A stretch of DNA of 64,000 nt. It comes from Planotetraspora thailandica. Lineage in GTDB: Bacteria; Actinomycetota; Actinomycetes; Streptosporangiales; Streptosporangiaceae. Below the pieces are notes generated by a model, which did no database searches, was not told the DNA's origin, and saw only the letters and a list, made by a program, of their open reading frames with translations. Shown here in pieces: positions 34,025 through 43,724 of the stretch. Positions within the stretch are counted from its first letter, which is position 1, and each line of letters starts with the position of its first letter. Made by a program: the position numbers and the translations under genes. The stretch is from positions 186,001 through 250,000 of the forward strand of contig NZ_BOOR01000005.1 of assembly GCF_016863335.1 (NCBI RefSeq), read 5' to 3'.

Positions 34025-36697
34025 GTGCCAGCCAACGACGGCAACGCCGGCGGAACCCGCCTGGTGATCGTGGAGTCGCCTGCCAAGGCGAAGACGATCG
34101 CCGGGTACCTCGGGCGCGGCTACATCGTGGAGTCCAGCATCGGCCACATCCGGGATCTGCCCGAGAAGGCCGACGACATCCCTGAGAAGTACAAGGGTGA
34201 GGCCTGGGCGCGCCTCGGCGTGAACGTCGATCACGAGTTCGAGCCCCTCTACGTCGTCAACCCCGACAAGCGATCGCAGGTCTCCAAGCTGAAGCAGCTG
34301 CTCAAGGAGGCCGACGAGCTCTACCTCGCCACTGACGAGGACCGCGAGGGCGAGGCCATCGCGTGGCATCTGCGCGAGGTGCTCAAGCCCAAGATCCCCG
34401 TGCACCGGATGGTCTTCCACGAGATCACCCCGCACGCCATTCAGGACGCGGTCTCCAACCCGCGTGACCTCAACCTGCGTCTCGTCGACGCCCAGGAGAC
34501 CCGCCGCATCCTCGACCGCCTCTACGGCTACGAGGTCAGCCCGGTCCTGTGGAAGAAGGTCAAGCCGCGGTTGTCGGCCGGTCGTGTGCAGTCGGTCGCC
34601 ACGCGGCTGGTCGTGGAGCGCGAACGTGAGCGCATGGCGTTCACCGTGGCCAACTACTGGGACCTCCAGGCGCTGTTCGACACGGGCCGCTCCACCGACG
34701 ACCCGAGCACGTTCACGGCGACGCTGACCGGTGTCGACGGCAGGCGCGTCGCCCAGGGCCGCGACTTCGCCTCGACCGGCATGCTCAAGAGCGCCGACGT
34801 GCTCCACCTCGACGAGGCGTCCGCGGGCGCCCTCGCGGGCAGGCTCTCGGCCACCTCGTACGCCGTCAGGTCCGTCGAGCGCAAGCCGTACACGCGAAAG
34901 CCGTACGCGCCGTTCCGGACCACGACGCTGCAGCAGGAGGCGAGCCGCAAGCTCGGGTTCTCCGCGAAGTACACCATGCAGGTGGCCCAGCGGCTCTACG
35001 AGAACGGCTTCATCACCTACATGCGTACCGACAGCATCACGCTGTCGGAGACGGCCGTCGCCGCCGCGCGCGGCCAGGCCATCAAGCTGTACGGCTCGGC
35101 CTACGTGCCGGACAAGCCCCGCGTCTACACGAGCAAGGTCAAGAACGCCCAGGAGGCCCACGAGGCGATCCGCCCGTCCGGCGAGCAGTTCCGCACGCCC
35201 GGCGAGACCGGGCTGTCCGGCGACATGTTCCGGCTGTACGAGCTGATCTGGCAGCGCACGGTCGCCTCCCAGATGAAGGACGCCGTGGGCGAGTCGGTGT
35301 CGATCAAGGTCGCCGGCACCTCCAGCGCCGGTGAGAACGTGGAGTTCAGCGCCAGCGGCCGCACGATCACCTTCTACGGCTTCCTGAAGGCCTATGTCGA
35401 GGGCGCCGACGACCCGGCGACCGACAGGGACGACTCGGAGAAGCGGCTGCCGAACCTCACCGAGGGCGACCGGCTCACCGCGAGCGAGCTGACCGCGCTC
35501 GGGCACTCGACCAAGCCGCCCGCCCGCTACACCGAGGCGTCGCTGGTCAAGGAGCTGGAAGACCGCGAGATCGGCCGCCCGTCGACGTACGCGTCGATCA
35601 TCGGGACGATCCTCGACCGGGGGTACGTGTTCAAGAAGGGCACCGCGCTGGTGCCCTCGTTCCTGGCGTTCGCCGTGGTCAACCTGCTGGAGCAGCACTT
35701 CGGCAACCTGGTCGACTACGACTTCACCGCGGACATGGAGAAGGTCCTCGACGACATCGCCAACGACCGGGCCGAGCGGGTGCCTGAGCTGCGCCGGTTC
35801 TACTACGGCGAAGAGGGCGACGAGGGCCTGAAGGAGATGGTCACCGACCTCGGCGAGATCGACGCCAAGGAGATCAGCTCGTTCCCCATCAAGGGCAGCG
35901 ACATCGTGATCAGGGTCGGCCGCTACGGGCCCTACCTGGACCGTGAGGGCGCCCGGGTGAACATCCCCGAGGACATGACGCCCGACGAGCTGACCGCCGA
36001 CAAGGCCGAGGAGCTGTTCTCGCGGCCGAACGGCGACCGTGAACTCGGCGTCGACCCGGCGACCGGCCGCACGATCGTGGCCAAGGACGGCCGGTTCGGA
36101 CCGTACGTCACGGAGATCCTGCCGGAGGAGGCGCCTCCGGCGGACGGGAAGAAGCGCACCAGGAAGGCCGACGCCGTCAAGCCGCGCACCGGCTCGCTGT
36201 TCAAGTCGATGTCCGTGGACACCGTCACGCTGGAGCAGGCGCTGCTGTTGCTGACGCTGCCGCGGGTGGTCGGCGAGCTCGACGGGGAGGAGGTGACCGC
36301 GCAGAACGGCAGGTACGGCCCCTACATCAAGAAGGGCACGGACTCCAGGTCGCTCGCCTCGGAGGACGACCTGCTCACGGTCACCATCGAGCAGGCCAAG
36401 GAGCTGTTCGCGCAGCCCAAGGCCCGAGGGCGTGGACGTGCGGCGGCGGCTCCGCCGCTGCGGGAGCTGGGCGTGGACCCCAACTCGCAGAAGCCCGTCG
36501 TGGTCAAGGAAGGCCGGTTCGGGCCGTACGTGACCGACGGCGAGACCAACGCCTCCCTGCGCAAGACCGACGCGGTCGAGGACATCACGATCGAGCGGGC
36601 GGCCGAGCTGCTCGCCGAACGCAGGGAGCGGGCTCCCGCGCCCAAGCGCACCACGACGCGGCGGACGACGGCCAAGAAGCCGGCTGCCAAGTCCTGA
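34025..36697 (+). CDS. topA: DNA topoisomerase I
   Basis: The protein has 890 residues. The TOPRIM domain begins LVIVESPAKAKTIAGYLG, and its acidic triad is in LATDEDREGEAIAWH (~100-107). The catalytic Tyr is in FITYMRTDSITLSE (~332). Zinc fingers are absent. Instead the C-terminus carries four GRxGPYx topo-C repeats (from ~630 onward) and a Lys/Ala-rich tail (KKPAAKS), as in actinobacterial TopA. It relaxes negative supercoils. The GTG at 34025 is preceded by GGAAG; the longer frame upstream is non-homologous. Confidence 0.96.
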   Translation: MPANDGNAGGTRLVIVESPAKAKTIAGYLGRGYIVESSIGHIRDLPEKADDIPEKYKGEAWARLGVNVDHEFEPLYVVNPDKRSQVSKLKQLLKEADELYLATDEDREGEAIAWHLREVLKPKIPVHRMVFHEITPHAIQDAVSNPRDLNLRLVDAQETRRILDRLYGYEVSPVLWKKVKPRLSAGRVQSVATRLVVERERERMAFTVANYWDLQALFDTGRSTDDPSTFTATLTGVDGRRVAQGRDFASTGMLKSADVLHLDEASAGALAGRLSATSYAVRSVERKPYTRKPYAPFRTTTLQQEASRKLGFSAKYTMQVAQRLYENGFITYMRTDSITLSETAVAAARGQAIKLYGSAYVPDKPRVYTSKVKNAQEAHEAIRPSGEQFRTPGETGLSGDMFRLYELIWQRTVASQMKDAVGESVSIKVAGTSSAGENVEFSASGRTITFYGFLKAYVEGADDPATDRDDSEKRLPNLTEGDRLTASELTALGHSTKPPARYTEASLVKELEDREIGRPSTYASIIGTILDRGYVFKKGTALVPSFLAFAVVNLLEQHFGNLVDYDFTADMEKVLDDIANDRAERVPELRRFYYGEEGDEGLKEMVTDLGEIDAKEISSFPIKGSDIVIRVGRYGPYLDREGARVNIPEDMTPDELTADKAEELFSRPNGDRELGVDPATGRTIVAKDGRFGPYVTEILPEEAPPADGKKRTRKADAVKPRTGSLFKSMSVDTVTLEQALLLLTLPRVVGELDGEEVTAQNGRYGPYIKKGTDSRSLASEDDLLTVTIEQAKELFAQPKARGRGRAAAAPPLRELGVDPNSQKPVVVKEGRFGPYVTDGETNASLRKTDAVEDITIERAAELLAERRERAPAPKRTTTRRTTAKKPAAKS

Positions 36698-36779
36698 GAG
36701 CACGCGGCTTTCCGGCCCGGGCGCACTTGTCGGCGGCACCTCGTAGCATCGTCGTCAGTTCGCTCGAGGGGAGATCGCC

Positions 36780-38072
36780 GTGGGGTTCCTGATCACCATC
36801 CTGGTGGTCGCCGCCGCCGCCCATTACTACCTGTGGCGTCGCCTCGTCCGGCCGGTGACACGGCCGGGGTCGCGGGCGCGCCGGGTGGCGGCGTGGGCCC
36901 TTGCCGCGCTGCCCGTCCCGCTGCTGCTGACCCGTCTCGGCGAGCGGTTCGGCACCGGGGTCGAGCACGTCCTCGCGTGGCCGGGCTACCTGTGGCTGGC
37001 CGTGATGTTCTACCTGGTGGTGTTCTCCCTCGTCATGGAGATCCCCCGTGCGCTGGCCGTCCTGGCGGTGCGGCAGCGGGAGCGGGCCTCCGGCCTCGCC
37101 TCTGCGGACGCGCCGCCCGTGGCCGCCCTGGCTGCTCCCGGCGCCTCCACCGCGGGGTCTCCCGCCGAGATCATCGGTGAGGAGCGGCCCGACCTGACTG
37201 CGGGCGTGGAAGGGGCCGGGGGGATCGACCGGCGGATGTTCATCTCCCGCGCGGCCACCGCGATCGTGGGCACGGGTGCGCTCGCCACCGTCGGGTACGG
37301 CATGGCCACCGCCTTGGGCGACCCCGTGATCGAGCGGGTCCCGATCCGCCTGCCGCGGCTCGACCCGCGGATGAGCGGACTTCGGATCGCGGTCGTCAGC
37401 GACATCCACCTCGGCCCGCTGACGGGCAGGGGGCACACCGAGCGCATCGTCCGGATGATCAACGGGCTCCAGGCCGACGTGGTCACGATCGTGGGCGACC
37501 TGGTCGACGGCACCGTCGCGGAGTTGGGCCCGCTGGCAGTCCCCCTCAAGGACCTGGAATCCCGGTACGGGTCCTATTTCGTGACCGGCAACCACGAATA
37601 CTTCACGTCGGGCGGGCCCCAGCAGTGGATCGACGAGCTGGGTTCCCTGGGGGTGCGGTCGCTGCGCAACGAGCGGGTGGAGATCAGGCACGCGGGAGCC
37701 GTGCTCGATCTCGCCGGGGTGAACGACCTGGGCGGCACCGGCATCGGCGACGGGCCCGACTTCGGCAAGGCCCTGGCCGGCCGGGACGCGGCGCGGCCGG
37801 TCGTGCTGCTCGCCCACCAGCCGGTGCAGGTCGCCACGGCGGCCGGTCACGGGGTCGACCTGCAGCTCTCCGGGCACACCCATGGGGGGCAGATGGCCCC
37901 GTTCAACGCGATCGTCAAGCTGCAGCAGCCCGTGGTCTCCGGTCTGGCGCAATTCCCCCGATCCGGCGGCGGGGAGACCCAGCTGTACGTTACCCGGGGC
38001 GCCGGATTCTGGGGGCCGCCGGTGCGCGTCGGCGCTCCGCCGGAGATCACTCTCGTCGAGTTGTACACGTGA
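36780..38072 (+). CDS. Membrane-anchored metallophosphoesterase (YkuE-like)
   Basis: The protein has 430 residues. Two to four N-terminal membrane helices (FLITILVVAAAAHYYLW, WAWPGYLWLAVMFYLVVFSLVM) lead to an internal twin-Arg-like segment (DRRMFISRAATAIVGTGALATVG). The calcineurin-type domain has VVSDIHLGP, VTIVGDLVDG, VTGNHEYF and LSGHTHGGQ. It probably hydrolyses a phosphoester at the membrane face; the substrate is unknown. The GTG start at 36780 follows GGGGAG. It lies between topA and the MFS-Tmk gene. Confidence 0.88.
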   Translation: MGFLITILVVAAAAHYYLWRRLVRPVTRPGSRARRVAAWALAALPVPLLLTRLGERFGTGVEHVLAWPGYLWLAVMFYLVVFSLVMEIPRALAVLAVRQRERASGLASADAPPVAALAAPGASTAGSPAEIIGEERPDLTAGVEGAGGIDRRMFISRAATAIVGTGALATVGYGMATALGDPVIERVPIRLPRLDPRMSGLRIAVVSDIHLGPLTGRGHTERIVRMINGLQADVVTIVGDLVDGTVAELGPLAVPLKDLESRYGSYFVTGNHEYFTSGGPQQWIDELGSLGVRSLRNERVEIRHAGAVLDLAGVNDLGGTGIGDGPDFGKALAGRDAARPVVLLAHQPVQVATAAGHGVDLQLSGHTHGGQMAPFNAIVKLQQPVVSGLAQFPRSGGGETQLYVTRGAGFWGPPVRVGAPPEITLVELYT

Positions 38073-38248
38073 TCGGCAGGCCGGTCGGACGCGTCCTGCG
38101 GAGGTTTCAACAACGCGTATGACCGATCCTTGCGTTCAGCGGTGCGGGACAGGGCGGGACGTAATACCCTCAAGCGCGAGCAGGTGGGGCATACCGCTCC
38201 ACTCGCTCTTTCCCCCCAGCCCAGCGAGCACCTGGATACGCTGACATC

Positions 38249-40306
38249 ATGAGCACCCCTGGCCGGGCAGCCAAGCGACGCAAGACGTCGCACGTGCTGG
38301 CGATCGCTCCGTTCCGCAGGCTCTGGACGGCGATGGGGGTGTGCAGCCTCGGCGACTGGCTCAACATCATCGCCCTGACGGCCCTCGCGGGTAACCTCAC
38401 CCAGAGCTCCGGCTTCCAGACGCAGAGCCTGGCCGTCGGCGGCGTCTTCGTCGCCAAGCTGCTGCCGGCCATCCTGCTGGGGCCGGTCGCGGGTAGTCTG
38501 GCCGGCCGCCTGGACCGCCGCACCGCGATGGTCGTGGCCGACATCGTGCGATTCGCCGTCGTCCTGTCGATCCCTCTGGTCGGCAACTACCAGTGGGTGA
38601 TCATCGCCGCCCTTCTCGTGGAGTTCGCGAGCCTGTTGTGGGTGCCGGCCAAGGACGCGACCGTCCGCGACCTCGTGCCGGCGGATCAGGTGGAGGAGGC
38701 CAATCGGCTGAGCCTCCTGGTCACGTACGCCTCGGCCCCGATCGCGGCCGCACTGTTCGCGATCGTGTCGGCTCTGACGAGCATGGTGGCGAGCGCGGTC
38801 CCCGGCTCCGCGGTGAAGCCCACCGATCTGGCGCTCGGCATCAACGCCCTCGCGTACCTCGTCTCCGCGATCATGATCTTCACCCTTCGGGCCATCCCCT
38901 CCGGGCCGACGGGCCGCGCGCCAGCGGCCTCGGTGCTGGGCCAGATCGCCGACGGCAGGCGCTCCATCGGGAGCAACCGGGTCGTCCGCGGCCTGATCTC
39001 CGGCATGCTGAGCGCCTTCGCCGCGGGGGGCGCCGTGGTGGGCGTCGCCAAGGTCTATGTGGGCTCCCTGGGCGGGGGTGACGCCGGATACGGCGCCGTG
39101 TTCTGCGCGGTGTTCCTCGGCATGGGGCTCGGCATGTTCTTCGGGCTGCGCCTGCTCGGCGGGTTGTCGCGGCGCCGCATGTTCGGCCTGTCGATCGTCT
39201 TGGCCGGCCTCGCACTGGCGGCCATCGCGGTGATCCACGACCTGGTGATCGTCGTCATGCTGAGCGTGGTGCTCGGCGCCTGCGCGGGCATTGCGTGGAT
39301 CATCGGCTACACGATGATCGGTCTCGAGGTCGAAGACGCCCTGCGTGGCCGTACCTTCGCCTATCTGCAGTCGCTGGCCCGCGTCGTGCTGCTGGTCGTG
39401 GTCGCCGTGGCCTCCGCGCTGGCCGCCGTCTTCGGCAGCCATCTGCTCGCCGTAGGGGGGATCACCTACCTGTTCGACGGCTCCAACGTGGTGCTCCTCC
39501 TGGCCGCGTTGGCCGCGGTGATCGTCGGGTTGCTCGCGTTCCGCACCATGGACGACCGGCGCGGTATCCCGATCAGCGTCGACCTGCTCGCCGCGCTGCG
39601 AGGAGAGAAGTTCGTGCCCGAGGACGACGAGCAGCCTCGTGGGTTGTTCGTGGCCTTCGAGGGCGGCGAAGGGTCGGGCAAGACGACGCAGTCGCGGCTG
39701 CTGGCCATCTGGCTGCGCGATCAGGGATTCGACGTGGTGCAGACCCGCGAGCCCGGCTCCACCAAGGTGGGCATGCGGTTGCGGGCCATCCTTCTGGACG
39801 CCGCGCATCAGGGCCTGTCGGCCCGCGCGGAGACGCTTCTTTACGCCGCCGACCGGGCGGAGCACGTCGAGAAGGTCATCCGCCCGGCGCTCAACCGGGG
39901 GTCCACGGTCGTCTGCGACCGCTATGTCGACTCGTCCCTCGCCTACCAGGGGGCGGGCCGGGCCCTGGAGGCCGAAGAGGTGGCGAGCGTCAACGCCTGG
40001 GCGACCGGCGGGCTGCTCCCGGACCTCACCGTGCTGATCGACGTGCCGCCGTCGGTGGGTCTGCGCAGGATGGCCTCCCCGGCCGACCGGATCGAAGCCG
40101 AGCCGCTGGAGTTCCATGAGCGGGTCAGGCGGGAGTTCCGGACGCTGGCCGCCGCCGACCCCGAGCGTTATCTCGTGGTGGACGGCACACTGACGCAGGA
40201 GGAGATCTCCCGCCTCATCCAGGACCGGGTCCGCGAGGTGCTTCCCGACCCCGTGCCCCACGAGGCCGAAGCCGCCACGGGCACCATTCCCGCCATCCGC
40301 GACTGA
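38249..40306 (+). CDS. tmk: MFS transporter-dTMP kinase fusion protein
   Basis: The protein has 685 residues. The first ~430 are an MFS-type transporter domain with about twelve hydrophobic segments (FVAKLLPAILLGPVAGSLAGRLDRRTAM is the typical loop 2-3). The last ~220 are a thymidylate kinase: P-loop FEGGEGSGKTTQ (~469-480), REPGST, and the DRY-type VCDRYVDSSLAYQGAGR (~555). The kinase makes dTDP from dTMP. No other dTMP kinase is visible here, so this is presumably the cell's enzyme tethered to the membrane. Its neighbour is holB, the usual partner of tmk. Confidence 0.93.
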   Translation: MSTPGRAAKRRKTSHVLAIAPFRRLWTAMGVCSLGDWLNIIALTALAGNLTQSSGFQTQSLAVGGVFVAKLLPAILLGPVAGSLAGRLDRRTAMVVADIVRFAVVLSIPLVGNYQWVIIAALLVEFASLLWVPAKDATVRDLVPADQVEEANRLSLLVTYASAPIAAALFAIVSALTSMVASAVPGSAVKPTDLALGINALAYLVSAIMIFTLRAIPSGPTGRAPAASVLGQIADGRRSIGSNRVVRGLISGMLSAFAAGGAVVGVAKVYVGSLGGGDAGYGAVFCAVFLGMGLGMFFGLRLLGGLSRRRMFGLSIVLAGLALAAIAVIHDLVIVVMLSVVLGACAGIAWIIGYTMIGLEVEDALRGRTFAYLQSLARVVLLVVVAVASALAAVFGSHLLAVGGITYLFDGSNVVLLLAALAAVIVGLLAFRTMDDRRGIPISVDLLAALRGEKFVPEDDEQPRGLFVAFEGGEGSGKTTQSRLLAIWLRDQGFDVVQTREPGSTKVGMRLRAILLDAAHQGLSARAETLLYAADRAEHVEKVIRPALNRGSTVVCDRYVDSSLAYQGAGRALEAEEVASVNAWATGGLLPDLTVLIDVPPSVGLRRMASPADRIEAEPLEFHERVRREFRTLAAADPERYLVVDGTLTQEEISRLIQDRVREVLPDPVPHEAEAATGTIPAIRD

Positions 40307-40350
40307 GCGAGGCCGGGAGGCCCGGCGAGATCAGACGGTAGGTTGGTGGC

Positions 40351-41541
40351 GTGAGCGTCTTCGGTGATCTGGTGGGGCAGGAGCGGGCCGTCGCCGTGCT
40401 CCAGAAGGCCGCCGCGGCCGCCGCCGACGCCCTCGCCGGGGGTCGCGGGGCCGGCATGACCCACGCCTGGCTCTTCACCGGGCCGCCGGGATCAGGCCGT
40501 TCCAACGCCGCGCGTGCGTTCGCCGCCTCGCTCCTCTGTCCCGATCAGGGGTGCGGCCACTGCGACTTCTGCCACCAGGTCGACATCGGCTCGCATCCCG
40601 ACCTGACCTGGGTGCGCCCCGAGGGCCTTTCCTACAGCGCGAAGCAGACGCGCGACCTGGTGCTCAAGGGCGCGGGGGCGCCGACGCTGGGACGCTGGCG
40701 GATCGTCTTGTTCGAAGACGCCGACCGGGCGACGGAGGCCGCCGCCAACGCTCTGCTCAAGGCCATCGAGGAGCCCCCGCCGCGGACCGTCTGGCTGCTG
40801 TGCGCGCCCTCGCCCGACGACATGATCACCACGATCAGGTCCCGCTGCTGGGTCGTGACGCTCCGTACGCCCGCCACCGAGGCCGTCGCCCACGTGCTGA
40901 TGACCAAGGACGACGTGCCCGCCGACACCGCGACCTTCGCCGCCCGCGCCGCCCAGGGGCACATCGGCCGGGCCCGCCGGCTGGCCCTCGACCCGGAGGT
41001 ACGGCGGCGCAGGGACGACGTGTTGTCCATCCCCAAATCCCTCACCGGTGTGGGGGAGTGCATCACCGCCGCCGAACGGCTCGTCAAGACCTCGACGGAG
41101 GACGCGGACGCCGCGACGGCCGCACTCAACGAGGTCGAGACGGCCGAGCTGCGCAAGGTCTACGGCGAAGGCTCGTCAGGCAAAGGGCTCAACAAGGGCC
41201 TGGTCCGCGGCGGCGCGGGCGCGCTGAAGGAACTCGAGTCGATGCAGAAGTCGCGGGCCACCCGGATCAAGCGCGACTCGCTGGACATCGCCCTGCTCGA
41301 TCTCGTGGCGTTCTACCGCGACGTGCTGGCCGTGCAGTTCGGCGCGGCCGTCGAACTGGCCAACGAGGACCGGCGCCACGACATCGAGACCCTCGCGCGG
41401 AACTCCTCGCCCGCCGACACGCTTCGCCGTACGGACGCGATCATGTTGTGCCGGGAACGGCTGGCGGCGAACGTGAATCCCCAGATCGCGGTGGAGGCCA
41501 TGACACTCGCGCTGCGCTCGCCCGGCTCGGCGGTTCTTTGA
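40351..41541 (+). CDS. holB: DNA polymerase III subunit delta'
   Basis: The protein has 396 residues of clamp-loader AAA+ type. The N-terminus VFGDLVGQERAVAVLQKA leads to a Walker-A-like loop TGPPGSGRS (~43-51) in which Lys is replaced by Arg, consistent with delta' not hydrolysing ATP. A four-Cys zinc module (LLCPDQGCGHCDFC, ~62-75) and the ALLKAIEEPPPRTVWLLCA sensor region follow. It helps load the beta sliding clamp. The gene follows tmk by 44 bp, a conserved bacterial order. Confidence 0.93.
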   Translation: MSVFGDLVGQERAVAVLQKAAAAAADALAGGRGAGMTHAWLFTGPPGSGRSNAARAFAASLLCPDQGCGHCDFCHQVDIGSHPDLTWVRPEGLSYSAKQTRDLVLKGAGAPTLGRWRIVLFEDADRATEAAANALLKAIEEPPPRTVWLLCAPSPDDMITTIRSRCWVVTLRTPATEAVAHVLMTKDDVPADTATFAARAAQGHIGRARRLALDPEVRRRRDDVLSIPKSLTGVGECITAAERLVKTSTEDADAATAALNEVETAELRKVYGEGSSGKGLNKGLVRGGAGALKELESMQKSRATRIKRDSLDIALLDLVAFYRDVLAVQFGAAVELANEDRRHDIETLARNSSPADTLRRTDAIMLCRERLAANVNPQIAVEAMTLALRSPGSAVL

Positions 41542-41631
41542 TAGGCAAGCCGAGGGCCTGACCTGTCGTGCCATGGGACACGTATGGTGGGGTGCAGGCG
41601 AAAGCCGTACGAGATCGAGGAGGGTCGGCTC

Positions 41632-42465
41632 TTGGGCATGATCATGGCCGTGAGCTTCACTCGTTACGGGCGGCTCTACTACCTCGATCCGGGGGGCCAC
41701 AGCCCCAAAGTCGGCGACAAGGTGCTCGTGCCCACCGACACCGGCCCGGAGGTGGCCGAGTGCGTCTGGGCGCCGCAGTACGTCAGTGAGGACGTCGAGG
41801 GTCTTCCGGTCTGCGCCGGTATCGCGGCCGACGAGCACCTCAGCCGGGATGAGGGCAACCGGCGGCGCCGGGCCGAGGCGCGAAGCGTCTCCAAGCGTCT
41901 CATCAAGCGGCACGAGTTGCCGATGAAGGTCGTCGGCGTCGACTATCTGGACGCCGACAACGTCTACACGGTGTATTTCTCCGCGCCGCACCGCGTGGAC
42001 TTCCGGGCGCTCGTGCGGGACCTCGCCCGCAACCTCCGTGCCCGGGTGGAACTGCGGCAGATCGGCCCCAGGGACGAGGCCCGGCTGCAGGGCGGCATCG
42101 GCCCGTGCGGGCGCGATCTGTGTTGCGCGACGTTCCTGAAGGACTTCGAGCCGGTGTCGGTCCGGATGGCCAAGGATCAGGACCTTCCCGTCAATCCGCT
42201 CAGGATCGCCGGTGCCTGCGGGCGGCTGATGTGCTGCCTGAAGTATGAGCACCCGCTCTATCAGGAGTTCCGCGCATCCGCGCCGAGGGTCGGGCTTGCT
42301 GTGGACACCCCCGAAGGCCCGGGGACGGTCGTGGGCCACAACGTGCCGTCCGACTCGGTGATCGTCAGGCTGAACGACGGAGGCCGCCGCTGCGCCTGCT
42401 CGAAGGCGAGCGTTTGCGGCCCGCGCAAACAGCACGACTCGATGTACGGCGAGGTCGAAAACTGA
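41632..42465 (+). CDS. ricT: PSP1 domain protein, RicT/YaaT family
   Basis: The protein has 277 residues with the PSP1 fold (VSFTRYGRLYYLDPGGHSPKVGDKVLVPTDTGPEVAECVW). Conserved Cys pairs lie in GIGPCGRDLCCATFLKDF and GACGRLMCCLKYEHPLY, which ligate an Fe-S cluster in Ric complexes of Bacillus (family knowledge). The TTG at 41632 is preceded by GAGGAGGG at 7 bases; ATG 41638 is in frame. It follows holB, matching the tmk-holB-ricT order in many Gram-positives. Confidence 0.88.
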   Translation: MGMIMAVSFTRYGRLYYLDPGGHSPKVGDKVLVPTDTGPEVAECVWAPQYVSEDVEGLPVCAGIAADEHLSRDEGNRRRRAEARSVSKRLIKRHELPMKVVGVDYLDADNVYTVYFSAPHRVDFRALVRDLARNLRARVELRQIGPRDEARLQGGIGPCGRDLCCATFLKDFEPVSVRMAKDQDLPVNPLRIAGACGRLMCCLKYEHPLYQEFRASAPRVGLAVDTPEGPGTVVGHNVPSDSVIVRLNDGGRRCACSKASVCGPRKQHDSMYGEVEN

Positions 42466-42543
42466 TCGATCTGGCTCACCGGGACACATGCTCATGTCCT
42501 CTGCGCGATGCCTTGGGAGCGCAGACCCCGTCAGGATGAGCGC

Positions 42544-43353
42544 GTGGGTCTGAGTGAGGATCAACTGGCACGGGCGTTCGTCGCCTCAGGCGTGCGGAAG
42601 GGGCAGACGGTTCTTCTTCATGCGTCCCTCAGCAGCTTGGGTCACGTGATGGGAGGAGCACGCACGGTCGTCTCGGCCCTGCGAGCCGTCCTGGGTGATG
42701 AAGGCACGCTGGCCTCACTTACCTCAACCGCAAGTAATTCGGACACTTCACCCCTGCACCTGAGGGCGATCGAGGGCATGACGCCGAAAGAGGTAACGGA
42801 CTTCCGGGCGCGTATGCCGGCGTTCGACGCGGCGACCAGTCCTTCGGCGGGAGTGGGGCGCATCGCCGAGGAGATCCGGCTCACACCCGGCGCGGTGCGC
42901 AGTTCGCACCCGCAGACGTCGTTCGCCGCCGTGGGGCTCCTCAGCGGCCGGCTCATGGCAGGCCACGCTCCCGACTGTCACTACGGGTCGGCCTCCCCGC
43001 TGGCGCGCCTGTACGAAGCGGATGCCCAGGTGTTGCTTCTCGGCGTCGGGTACGACCGATGCACCGCGTTTCACCTGGCCGAGTACCGGTACGCGATGAG
43101 TCCTCCACGGCGGCTCTACAGGTGCGTCGTCGATTTCGGTGACGGACCTGTGTGGTGGGAGTACGAGGACGTCGTCCTGGATGACGGAGACTTCTCGCTC
43201 CTTGGCGCCGATTTCGAAAAGGCCGCACAGCTACGTGCCGGCCGAATAGGCGAAGCTGAGGCGCGCGTTTTCCCCTTCGTCGCAGCAGTAGATTATGCGG
43301 TGATGTGGTTCGCTCGGCACAGGAATTCCGGCCAAGTGGCCAGGAATGACTAA
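42544..43353 (+). CDS. AAC(3)-family aminoglycoside N-acetyltransferase-like protein
   Basis: This ~269-residue enzyme belongs to the antibiotic N-acetyltransferase family. Matching segments are GVRKGQTVLLHASLSSLGHVMGGARTVVSALRAVLGDEGTL, GRIAEEIRLTPGAVRSSHPQTSFAAVG, SPLARLYEADAQVLLLGVGYDRCTAFHLAEYR, and the final VDYAVMWFARHR. AAC(3) enzymes transfer acetyl from acetyl-CoA to the 3-amino group of aminoglycosides; chromosomal homologues may act on other substrates. The GTG at 42544 follows AGGATGA; ATG 42508 is an alternative. It marks the switch from core to accessory genes. Confidence 0.82.
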   Translation: MGLSEDQLARAFVASGVRKGQTVLLHASLSSLGHVMGGARTVVSALRAVLGDEGTLASLTSTASNSDTSPLHLRAIEGMTPKEVTDFRARMPAFDAATSPSAGVGRIAEEIRLTPGAVRSSHPQTSFAAVGLLSGRLMAGHAPDCHYGSASPLARLYEADAQVLLLGVGYDRCTAFHLAEYRYAMSPPRRLYRCVVDFGDGPVWWEYEDVVLDDGDFSLLGADFEKAAQLRAGRIGEAEARVFPFVAAVDYAVMWFARHRNSGQVARND

Positions 43354-43724
43354 GAACCGTTGTTCGGCTTGTATTTGCTGATCCGTCCCGCGGATGCACG
43401 GGCGCGTCCGGCAGCGAGCCCATGTTGGCGAGGTCGGGGCCCGAGGATGGGCACTCTCAGACGGAAGATCAGATTCGTCACGGTATGGCTGAGGCCTGGC
43501 TTACCGTGATAGACCACCTAAAACCGCTCATTCAATCCAATACTGACTTGCCGTCGCTATAAGCGCCCAATATGGATTAAATGGGGCGAATATGGAGACT
43601 AGGGAAAGTGAATGAGTGATTCATGTGCTGAATGTCCCGTGCACCGCTATGCTCCACAGGTCGCATGGCGTAGCCGCCGACTAAAATGACCTCCATTCCT
43701 TCCCCTTAGAATCGGGCAGTCTCC
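43354..43724. other. 371-bp intergenic region, no gene seen
   Basis: The region is clearly more AT-rich than its surroundings between ~43530 and 43650 (for example GCTATAAGCGCCCAATATGG). No coding frame with actinobacterial codon use is visible. It probably holds the promoter of the MFS gene and marks a boundary of the accessory region. Confidence 0.5.

Noticed and set aside
33785-36739. 984-codon minus-strand open frame
   Set aside because: It is antisense to topA, which shows all catalytic motifs.
37847-40261. 804-codon minus-strand open frame rich in His/Asp/Arg
   Set aside because: It is antisense to the MFS-Tmk fusion; the composition is typical of a shadow frame.
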